A stretch of 64,000 nt of DNA, from NCBI RefSeq assembly GCF_000143985.1, contig NC_014364.1, positions 3,410,001 to 3,474,000 on the forward strand. Direction: 5' to 3'. Position numbers and translations under genes: made by a program. Each line of letters begins with the position of its first letter. The first letter of the stretch is position 1. Below, piece after piece: positions 57,311 through 64,000 of this stretch. This stretch comes from Sediminispirochaeta smaragdinae DSM 11293. GTDB lineage: Bacteria; Spirochaetota; Spirochaetia; DSM-16054; Sediminispirochaetaceae. The notes under the pieces are model-generated. The model searched no databases. It was given only the letters and a program-made list of their open reading frames with translations, and was not told where the DNA came from.

Positions 57311-58129
57311 ATGCAGGAAGGATCAGCAAACAAACGAGGAGCCATCATCATAGGGGGAGGAGTCGGTCCCATGGCCGGCGTGAAGCTACACGAAAAGATC
57401 ATCACTTTCACCATCACTGACGGAAGCGACCAGGACCATCTGGATCTGATCCACCTCTCACGATCACGACTCATTCCTGACCGTACCCGGTTTCTTCACG
57501 ACCTTCAGGGGCCCAATCCCGGCACGGTCATGGCAGAACTTGTCGCATCTGCGGTAACAGCATTTCAGCGTCCGGAGGATCAGATGCCTGTGTCTCTGGC
57601 AGCAGGGGTTCCCTGCAATACCTTTCATGCGCCACTAGTTTGGAACGCCTTTACAAAACAACTTGAGCAGTTACACGCTGCCGTCAAGCCAGTTCACATG
57701 CTCGACCAGACGGTTGAAGAGCTTAGGCAGCGATTTGCCCCGGGGGCACATGTCGGCATTCTCTCGACCATCGGGACAAAGGAAAGCGGGGTATGGAGAA
57801 ATGCGATCCAAGAGGCCGGCTTTATTCCTCTCGAAACCGACCAGATGTGGACAGAGAAGGTTCATGGGGCGATCTACGACCACAGCTGGGGTCTTAAGGC
57901 AAAAAGTCCGGCCTCCGGGAAGGCAAAGGCAATGCTACAGGAAGCGACAGAATACCTCATTAATAAAGGGGCCGATGCTATCATTCTCGGTTGTACCGAA
58001 ATTCCCCTTGCACTCCGGGAAGGGCCTTTTCGAAACGTGATGCTGGTGGACCCGGTAAGCTCCCTTGCGCGGGCGCTTATTAGGACGGCAGGAGCAAAGA
58101 GCAGCCCCTTTCTCAAGGCCTCTTATTAG
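57311..58129 (+). CDS. Aspartate/glutamate racemase family protein
   Basis: 272 residues from the ATG at 57311 (AAAGGAG 7 bp upstream). The two catalytic cysteines are in 'AAGVPCNTFHAP' and 'AIILGCTEIPLALREG', the N-terminus has 'IIGGGVGPMAGVKLHEKII', and 'GILSTIGTKESGVW' starts the second lobe. The family includes aspartate racemase (YgeA/RacX types) and some broad-specificity amino-acid racemases. It is monocistronic between divergent and convergent neighbours. Confidence 0.9.
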   Translation: MQEGSANKRGAIIIGGGVGPMAGVKLHEKIITFTITDGSDQDHLDLIHLSRSRLIPDRTRFLHDLQGPNPGTVMAELVASAVTAFQRPEDQMPVSLAAGVPCNTFHAPLVWNAFTKQLEQLHAAVKPVHMLDQTVEELRQRFAPGAHVGILSTIGTKESGVWRNAIQEAGFIPLETDQMWTEKVHGAIYDHSWGLKAKSPASGKAKAMLQEATEYLINKGADAIILGCTEIPLALREGPFRNVMLVDPVSSLARALIRTAGAKSSPFLKASY

Positions 58130-58168
58130 TATACATAGTGTCCGGAATCGTGGTGGTAAACGAAGAGA

Positions 58169-58978
58169 TCAGGAAGCTATGGCTCCTACCCCCTCCAAAA
58201 TATGATGCGGGCGATAGGCAAAGCTTTCGGCTCTCGAAAGATCGGTCACTCCGCTAAGCACGAGAACCGTCTCTATTTCGCTCTCAAGCCCCGATTTAAT
58301 GTCGGTATCCATTCTGTCCCCTATAATAACCGTCTCTTCCCTGCGCGATTCAAGCCGTTTAAGCGCACTGCGCATCATCAAGGGGTTGGGCTTTCCGATA
58401 AAATAGGGTTCAGCCTCGGCTGCAAGAGCAATGGGGGTAATGAGGGCACCTGTGGCTGGCGCGATTCCCCGCTCGGTAGGCCCGGTCAAATCGGGATTTG
58501 TGCCGATCAATCGAGCCCCACCCCGCACCAAAGAGACCGCATGAAACAGTGTCTCGGTGTTGTAGTTCCGGCTCTCGCCAACGACAACATAATCGGGATT
58601 AATATCATTCATGGCATAACCGACCTCGTAAAGCGCATTGATCAGTCCTGCTTCTCCAATCACATAAGCGGAACCTTCGGGCTTCTGCGAGGCAAGAAAG
58701 CTTGCGGTTGCCAGAGCGCTGGTATAAAAATGCTCAGGACCAACATCAACCCCCATCCTCGCAAGCTTCTGATGCAACTCCTTGGGGGAACGCTCACTCG
58801 AATTGGTAAGAAAAAGAAAGCGTTTGTTCTCCCGTTGCAACCAGGTAATAAAGCGATCGGCTCCATCGAGAAGCCTATTCCCATGGTACAAAACACCATC
58901 CATATCACAAATAAAGGCAGATTTGGTCCGAATCCGTTCAAGACTATCCTGCAGCGTATCAATCGCCTCGTCACTCAT
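58169..58978 (-). CDS. HAD-IIA phosphatase (NagD-like)
   Basis: 269 residues from the ATG at 58978, overlapping the nitroreductase stop by 8 bp. Motif I 'FICDMDGVLYHGNRLLDGA', motif II 'FLFLTNSSERSPKEL' and motif III/IV 'FIGKPNPLMMRSALKRL' and 'VIIGDRMDTDIKSGLES' are those of NagD/AraL-type sugar or nucleotide phosphatases, with the C2a cap between. Substrate unknown. Confidence 0.92.
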   Translation of the reverse strand: MSDEAIDTLQDSLERIRTKSAFICDMDGVLYHGNRLLDGADRFITWLQRENKRFLFLTNSSERSPKELHQKLARMGVDVGPEHFYTSALATASFLASQKPEGSAYVIGEAGLINALYEVGYAMNDINPDYVVVGESRNYNTETLFHAVSLVRGGARLIGTNPDLTGPTERGIAPATGALITPIALAAEAEPYFIGKPNPLMMRSALKRLESRREETVIIGDRMDTDIKSGLESEIETVLVLSGVTDLSRAESFAYRPHHILEGVGAIAS

Positions 58979-59534
58979 CGAAATACCATCCGTTTTTTGA
59001 AACAAGATCTTCCACGGCTCTTCGCTCCTGTCTGCTTGACTCCAAAACAAGATGTTTTTCCGAAAGATGGCTGTCGTCTCCGGGATAGCCCACAACCACA
59101 ATGGTGATCAAAATGTGCGATTCGGGTATCTTGAGCCCCTTTTTCAGCTGGGTGTCGGAGAAACCCGCTATGGGATGGGCCACAAGCCCCTCGGCCACAG
59201 CCTGAAGCTGAAGATTCATAACAGCCATTCCCGTATCAAAAAGCGCATAGCTTCTTCGATCTTCCAAATCGCAATCGAAGGTGGGATCCGTCACAGCAAG
59301 AAGGTACAAGGGAGCCTTCTTTGCCCAGTAGTTTCCTCCGGAAAGGGACTGTCTCACCACAGATAGTGCAGGCTCCTCATCAGCGATAACAAAACGCCAG
59401 GGTTGTTTATTGGCGCAGGAAGGGGCAAGAAGTGCGGCCCTCGCAATCCGTCGCTTCACATCCTCGGGCACGCCCTGTTCACCGATGGCACGGAACGCCC
59501 GTCTCTTTTCAATTTCACTAACGATTTCTGCCAT
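58971..59534 (-). CDS. Nitroreductase family flavoprotein
   Basis: 187 residues from the ATG at 59534; an ATG at 59543 is the alternative but abuts its Shine-Dalgarno. The FMN contacts are typical: 'RRAFRAIGEQGVPEDVKRRI', 'LLAPSCANKQPWRF' and 'AHPIAGFSDTQLKKGLKIPE'. It is short, like NfnB/YdjA-type members. It reduces quinones or nitro-compounds with NAD(P)H; the natural substrate is unknown. It lies 12 bp after ispH. Confidence 0.9.
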   Translation of the reverse strand: MAEIVSEIEKRRAFRAIGEQGVPEDVKRRIARAALLAPSCANKQPWRFVIADEEPALSVVRQSLSGGNYWAKKAPLYLLAVTDPTFDCDLEDRRSYALFDTGMAVMNLQLQAVAEGLVAHPIAGFSDTQLKKGLKIPESHILITIVVVGYPGDDSHLSEKHLVLESSRQERRAVEDLVSKNGWYFDE

Positions 59535-59546
59535 GATATCCATCCT

Positions 59547-60398
59547 TCAGAGCGCCTTTAAAGCAGCCTCTACGTCAAAAATAATATCATCCGGAGTAGA
59601 AGCCCCGGCCGTAATCCCGATGCTCCGGTAATCCGCCATTTCTGACACGATCCCACGAGCATCCTCAATATGCCATGCCCGAGAGACAAGTCGCAAGGCG
59701 GCCTCATATAATCGGCGTGTATTTGAACTGTTTTTTCCACCGACGACCACAATTGCCTCCACCTCGGAGGCAAGTTCCTCCAAAGCCTTTTGTCGCGTGG
59801 CAGTAGCAGGACAAATTGTGTTGTACCGAGCAAAGGAAAATCCTCGCTCATCACAACGCTTTTCAAGAAGAGAAGATATTTCTTCAAAAAGAGGCAGGGA
59901 AAAGGTAGTCTGGCTTATCAAAAGCACAGGTCCGGAGGGCTCAAAGGATTCCACATCCATCCGGTTGTTGAGAACCGTAACCCCCTCTCCATAGCTGCTT
60001 ACCGCAATCACTTCCCCGTGCTCCCGGTCACCGGTCATACAGACCGTTTCTCCTCTTTTACAATAGTCGTGAACGATCTTCTGGGATTTTCCGACGCGGG
60101 GGCAGGTACCGTCGTACACTGCATATCCGGCTTGCCTCACCTGGTCGGAAACACTTTTTGGCACACCGTGGGCCCGGAAGACGACCCGATCACCGTCCTG
60201 CAGTTCCTCAAGGCTGTGAACAACGACGACACCGCGCCTTGCTAAGGAATCAAGTACGATGGAGTTATGAATAATGGGACCGAAGGTAACAACACGCCCA
60301 TCCCCTTTCTCGGCAAGGGCCTTTTCAACAAGATCGAGAGCGCGGCGTACACCAAAACAGAAACCCATTGTTTTTGAAAGTACAATCTTACGATTCAT
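59547..60398 (-). CDS. ispH: 4-hydroxy-3-methylbut-2-enyl diphosphate reductase
   Basis: 283 residues from the ATG at 60398 (a TTG three codons earlier is possible). The three cysteines of the 4Fe-4S cluster are in 'MGFCFGVRRALDLVE', 'DGTCPRVGKSQKIV' and 'NTICPATATRQKAL'; 'RAHGVPKSV' and 'GGKNSSNTRRLYE' are also diagnostic. It catalyses the last step of the MEP pathway, making IPP and DMAPP, so this organism makes isoprenoids by that route. Confidence 0.97.
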   Translation of the reverse strand: MNRKIVLSKTMGFCFGVRRALDLVEKALAEKGDGRVVTFGPIIHNSIVLDSLARRGVVVVHSLEELQDGDRVVFRAHGVPKSVSDQVRQAGYAVYDGTCPRVGKSQKIVHDYCKRGETVCMTGDREHGEVIAVSSYGEGVTVLNNRMDVESFEPSGPVLLISQTTFSLPLFEEISSLLEKRCDERGFSFARYNTICPATATRQKALEELASEVEAIVVVGGKNSSNTRRLYEAALRLVSRAWHIEDARGIVSEMADYRSIGITAGASTPDDIIFDVEAALKAL

Positions 60399-60412
60399 CG
60401 TTTTCAATATAC

Positions 60413-60442
60413 AAAAAAAAGCCCGCCCCGACAGGAGCGGAC
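60413..60442 (-). terminator. Intrinsic terminator after secF
   Basis: GTCCGCTCC-TGTC-GGGGCGGGC (9-bp stem, two GT pairs) followed by eight T (60413-60420). Good stem and T-run, placed between secF and ispH. Confidence 0.9.
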
Positions 60443-60453
60443 CATCATTTACG

Positions 60454-61809
60454 CTATTTTTTCCGTTTTTGCTGTCGTTTACCTTTCAGCTTTCTATCGG
60501 CCTTTGGGATCTCAACCGGTCCGGAAACAAGTTCGGACGATTCCTCACCCGCAGTCGAAGATTCGACCGACAGTGCGGCGCCTCCCTTTGTCCCGGAAGC
60601 CGGGGCATGAGAACCAAGCTTTTTAGCCTTTCGCTTATCCGAAGCCCGGGTGATTCCAAGTAACACAGGACTGGCGATAAAGATCGAAGAATAGGTACCG
60701 ACCACAATACCGACAATCAAATTGAGGGCAAAATCCTTAATTGCACCCGTACCGAAAAAGTAAAGGGCGAGAACAGCCAACAAGGTTGTGAGACTGGTCA
60801 TCAAGGTTCTGCTCAAAGACTGTGTAATACTGGTATCGATAATCACATCCATGGGCCGGTCCTTCATCAAGCCCATATTTTCACGAATCCGGTCGAAAAC
60901 GACGATCGTGTCGTTAAGAGAGTAACCGACAATGGTAAGAACCGCCGCTATGGTGGTCGTCGAGACCTCCAGCCTGAACACACCGATAAAGCCAAGCATG
61001 ATCAGAACATCATGGACCAAGGCGGTAATCGACGAGATGGCGAATCCGAACCGAAACCTGACCCAAATATAAACGAGAATAAGTACCAGGGCAAGAATCG
61101 TCAAACTAACAGACTGGCTTGCAAGATCCTGGCTGAACCGGGGGCCGACATAATCGGACTGCTTTACCACGGCAGTACCATCGCCAAAGGCCTTTTCGAG
61201 GTCTAAAACAATCTTCTTTTCGTAGGCATCCTTATTTCCACCCGCCGGATCGGCGATTCTCAGCAGGAATTCCTGACGGGAAGGATCCCCGACTACCTGG
61301 ACCTGAGGATTATCAAAGGTGGCTAAAGCATCTCGAATCTGATTTATTTCAACGGCCGACTCAGTGCCATCCGGGGAAACATTGACTCCCTGCGCCTCAG
61401 TCGAAAGCGAGAGGGGAAAATCAAGACCCGTAGCAATGGTCGAGGGCCGGGCGGAAGGCCGCTGTGCAGAGGCGGTAATACCGTCTATGCCGTTCAACAC
61501 ATCCGCAAGAGCCTGAATGGTCGAATAATCGGCAAGAGGAAACCGATGCTTTGTGACCCCCTCATCACCACGAACCTCCAGAACTGCGGTACCACTGTTG
61601 ATATCGAGGGTGGCCGCCCCGGAACCGGTATACGAAAGCGTAAAACCCACAGGAGCAATCTGTACCCGCTGGCTTAATCCCGCCTGAAAATCAATACCAA
61701 GATTAAAACCGCCCAAGGAAATCGTGCCGACAATACCGGCAAGAATCAGGGACAGGGAGACTACAAACATGAGGTACCGTATTTTGGTAAATCGTACTAC
61801 TTTGGTCAT
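60454..61809 (-). CDS. secF: Protein translocase subunit SecF
   Basis: 451 residues. TM1 ('LMFVVSLSLILAGIVGTISL') and 'GFNLGIDFQAGLSQRVQI' are followed by a long periplasmic part (about 40-210, larger than in E. coli) and five further TM helices with 'VGYSLNDTIVVFDRIRENM' and 'ALYFFGTGAIKDFALNLIVG'. The C-terminal tail is a basic, Lys-rich cytoplasmic extension. It couples the proton gradient to late steps of Sec export. Its ATG overlaps the secD stop by 4 bp. Confidence 0.97.
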   Translation of the reverse strand: MTKVVRFTKIRYLMFVVSLSLILAGIVGTISLGGFNLGIDFQAGLSQRVQIAPVGFTLSYTGSGAATLDINSGTAVLEVRGDEGVTKHRFPLADYSTIQALADVLNGIDGITASAQRPSARPSTIATGLDFPLSLSTEAQGVNVSPDGTESAVEINQIRDALATFDNPQVQVVGDPSRQEFLLRIADPAGGNKDAYEKKIVLDLEKAFGDGTAVVKQSDYVGPRFSQDLASQSVSLTILALVLILVYIWVRFRFGFAISSITALVHDVLIMLGFIGVFRLEVSTTTIAAVLTIVGYSLNDTIVVFDRIRENMGLMKDRPMDVIIDTSITQSLSRTLMTSLTTLLAVLALYFFGTGAIKDFALNLIVGIVVGTYSSIFIASPVLLGITRASDKRKAKKLGSHAPASGTKGGAALSVESSTAGEESSELVSGPVEIPKADRKLKGKRQQKRKK

Positions 61810-63533
61810 CTGATCCTCCAGCCGATACTCAGTTTTTTCACCTTCAGTTGCTCAATGCCGAAGTCGAAGATGAGTCTGGAGACGAACAAAGCGGTAAACA
61901 TGGAACTGACAATACCGACAGCCAAGGTGTTTGCAAAACCCTGAACAGGCCCGCTACCAAGCTGACTGAGGACCAATGCAGCGATAAAGGTTGTAATATT
62001 GGCATCCATGATGGTCCAGAACGCCTTTCTGAAACCCGCTTTGGCCGAAGCCTCCGGCGTCTTTCCAAGACGATACTCTTCTTTGATACGCTCAAAGATA
62101 ATAACATTGGCGTCGACCGCCATACCAACCGTCAGAATCAAACCGGCGATACTGGTAAGGGTAAGGGTAAGGTTAAAGGCCGAAAGGATCGACACCATGA
62201 TGACCAGGTTCAAAATCAAGGCAATATCGGAAACAATCCCGGCAACCTGATAATACAGAAGCATGAAAATAATGACCAGGATAAAACTCAAGGTAATGGC
62301 CTTCAAACCTTGACGAACCGAGTCCTCACCAAGACTTGCGCCGACGGCCTGCTGGTTGTTGATTTTCAAATCAACCGGCATTGCCGCTGTTCTCAGAACC
62401 AGGGCGAGATCGTTTGCCTCTTTTCGGTCAAAGCCGCTCATCTGGACACGCTCACGAATCGGCTCGTTGATTACCGCCATCGATTTGACCTTGTCATCCA
62501 TTAAAATGGCAAGCGTCCCTTTCTGGTTTGTGCTTGTCAACTGAAAGAAGATCTCGCCACCCTCCTGATCAAGGGTAAAATTGATGACAGGCTTGCCTGT
62601 AACAGGATGATTTCCAACGGTCGCATTCTGGATGTGACTCCCGTCAAGGCCGACTTCTTCGCGAACAACAACCCAGCGCCTTAGCTGATCGATACCGTAA
62701 CTATCTTTTTCATAGAATCCGCGAACAATATAGCCGGCCGGAACAAAATCGGGAGTAATGACATGCCCCTGATCATCGTAGGCCTTTGTGGGATTCTGCT
62801 GAAAGTACTGCACGACCTTCTGGCTCAGTTCCTGATCGACAATATGGAAACTTAAGGAGCCCTTACCCATGAGGAACGAGTTTACTCGCTCGGGATCGGC
62901 CGCACCGGGAATATCTATATTGATCTGGTTCGTTCCCTGCTGACGAATCTGAGGCTCGGTCACACCAAATTTGTCGATTCGGTTGTTGAGGATCTCCATG
63001 GCCCGCTGTACAGCCTGGTTTTGATCATCCACCGTTGGGGGATGTCCGAGACGCTTCTCAAGGCTGTCGAGATCGGCTTCGAGCAGGATACTCATACCGC
63101 CGGAAAGGTCGAGGCCGAGTTGCAAGACCGACCCGCCCTCATCTTTCAGATCAAACAACTTGGTCCGATAGTATCCTTCGATTGCTGAGAAAGCCGCCTC
63201 TTCGGTATTAAACCCCTTCAAAAGGGTTGAGACTGTCCATTTAGACGGAAGGTCCCTGCCGTCGAGCTTGTAGTGCTCCTTAGCAATCGGTATCAGATAA
63301 GCATATTTTTCGGGAACAGCGTCCGAACCGGACGCCGCGACCAGGGATTTCAATTCTCCAACAGCTTTTGCCGCCTGGCCTCTGGCATAAGCCTGAATCT
63401 GCTGCTTGCTTCCGGCTGCGAGTTCTTTCTGCGCCTGCGGAACCATAAAGTACCACTCGAACGTGGGGTACAGAAAGACCCCGCATACGACAAGTACCAG
63501 CAGCACAATGAATAAACGTGAACGTTTGCTCAT
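61806..63533 (-). CDS. secD: Protein translocase subunit SecD
   Basis: 575 residues. An N-terminal TM (about 7-27), a large periplasmic domain with 'LGLDLSGGMSILLEADL' and 'VTEPQIRQQGTNQINIDIPG', then five TM helices including 'GMAVDANVIIFERIKEEYRL'. Length and motifs are typical. It works with SecF and YajC. Confidence 0.98.
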   Translation of the reverse strand: MSKRSRLFIVLLVLVVCGVFLYPTFEWYFMVPQAQKELAAGSKQQIQAYARGQAAKAVGELKSLVAASGSDAVPEKYAYLIPIAKEHYKLDGRDLPSKWTVSTLLKGFNTEEAAFSAIEGYYRTKLFDLKDEGGSVLQLGLDLSGGMSILLEADLDSLEKRLGHPPTVDDQNQAVQRAMEILNNRIDKFGVTEPQIRQQGTNQINIDIPGAADPERVNSFLMGKGSLSFHIVDQELSQKVVQYFQQNPTKAYDDQGHVITPDFVPAGYIVRGFYEKDSYGIDQLRRWVVVREEVGLDGSHIQNATVGNHPVTGKPVINFTLDQEGGEIFFQLTSTNQKGTLAILMDDKVKSMAVINEPIRERVQMSGFDRKEANDLALVLRTAAMPVDLKINNQQAVGASLGEDSVRQGLKAITLSFILVIIFMLLYYQVAGIVSDIALILNLVIMVSILSAFNLTLTLTSIAGLILTVGMAVDANVIIFERIKEEYRLGKTPEASAKAGFRKAFWTIMDANITTFIAALVLSQLGSGPVQGFANTLAVGIVSSMFTALFVSRLIFDFGIEQLKVKKLSIGWRIR

Positions 63534-63578
63534 ACGTTAAACTCCGGTAGGGATTTGTCTTTTTGACAGGGAAAGGTC

Positions 63579-63947
63579 TTAGGCGTCCTTCTTGGATGAA
63601 GAGGCCTCTTCCTTACCCTGTTCAACTACTGTAGATATCGCACTCTTGGTAAACTCGAGCTTGGTATTATCGTCCACCTTCAAAACAACGGTCTGATCCT
63701 TGACGGAAACAACAGTTCCGCGAATTCCGCCGATACTGACCACCCGGTCTCCCTTCTTTAAGGCCTCAAGCATCCGTTTTGCATCTTTCTGCTTCTTATT
63801 CTGAGGACGAATGATCAAAAAGTAGAAAATCAGAATAACGAGCCCAAAAGTGACGAATGTCGTCATCATCTGTCCGGAACCACCGCTGGCTGCGGCACCC
63901 TCCGGAGCTCCCATCAATATGGGTAAATTAGCTAACATCTCCATCAT
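63579..63947 (-). CDS. yajC: Preprotein translocase subunit YajC
   Basis: 122 residues. One TM helix (about 28-48, 'TFVTFGLVILIFYFLIIRPQ') is followed by the YajC signature 'QNKKQKDAKRMLEALKKGDR' and 'VVSIGGIRGTVVSVKDQTVV', and an acidic/Lys tail. It is the first gene of yajC-secD-secF; the region upstream to the window end (63948-64000) holds no gene that I can see. Confidence 0.96.
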   Translation of the reverse strand: MMEMLANLPILMGAPEGAAASGGSGQMMTTFVTFGLVILIFYFLIIRPQNKKQKDAKRMLEALKKGDRVVSIGGIRGTVVSVKDQTVVLKVDDNTKLEFTKSAISTVVEQGKEEASSSKKDA

Positions 63948-64000
63948 AGAAAACGCACCTTTTCATGTTGATTTCGAAAAAACGTACCACGGATACTCAG

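Overview
The window looks like chromosomal core DNA from a free-living spirochaete. The 16S rRNA reads as spirochaetal. The protein set also fits: a giant coiled-coil protein of the spirochaete type, bactofilin with an M23 peptidase, SecDF-YajC, an ExbB/ExbD/TonB cluster, and solute-binding proteins with the 'EGSQEA'-type mature end seen in Spirochaeta. A Sediminispirochaeta/Spirochaeta-like organism is my best guess; this is inference and was not checked against a database.

Layout. 1-2429 (minus): M23 peptidase, bactofilin, YaaR-like protein and the start of a PSP1-domain protein, probably one envelope/cell-shape operon. 2590-5811 (plus): tatD, dus and a divergent purD. 5808-15018 (minus): a 1130-residue coiled-coil protein, grpE-dnaK-dnaJ, a protein of unknown function, a Ca-binding-type repeat protein and a TrmH-family methyltransferase. 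15070-27092 (minus): a tightly coupled run of ptsI, der, a MerR regulator, an NlpC/P60-like exported protein, a TPR protein, a probable outer-membrane barrel, exbB, exbD, tonB and a HAD phosphatase. 27166-27939 (plus): a GerMN-domain protein. 27932-34795 (minus): a two-TM sensor-like protein with long Glu-rich repeats, RNase Y, a YmdB-type phosphodiesterase and a TlyA-type methyltransferase. 34856-36021: a zinc-ribbon protein and dapB.

36363-43091 (minus) is a carbohydrate module: ROK regulator, solute-binding protein, two ABC permeases, HAD phosphatase and a GckR/MurQ-like SIS protein. No ATPase gene is present. 43178-48528 (minus) is a complete rRNA operon, 16S - tRNA-Ile(GAT) - 23S - 5S, with three tandem consensus promoters. 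48560-51346 holds pgsA and a HAD-glycosyltransferase fusion. 51364-56018 is a thrS operon headed by a T-box leader, with an M32 carboxypeptidase, a membrane protein and a small WGR-like protein. 56015-60407 holds a hydrolase, a PH-like protein, an Asp/Glu racemase-family protein, a NagD-like phosphatase, a nitroreductase and ispH. 60413-63947 is secF-secD-yajC.

Promoters are easy to see by eye: TTGACA-like -35 boxes, almost always 17 bp from a TATAAT-like -10. At ptsI and the PH-domain gene the predicted transcript begins within a few bases of the start codon, which suggests leaderless or near-leaderless mRNAs. The observations most worth following are the T-box leader in a spirochaete, the coupled TPR/barrel/Exb-TonB/NlpC operon, the Glu-rich 99-bp repeat array, the PurD with an altered ATP-grasp loop, and the GckR-like SIS protein inside an ABC sugar operon.
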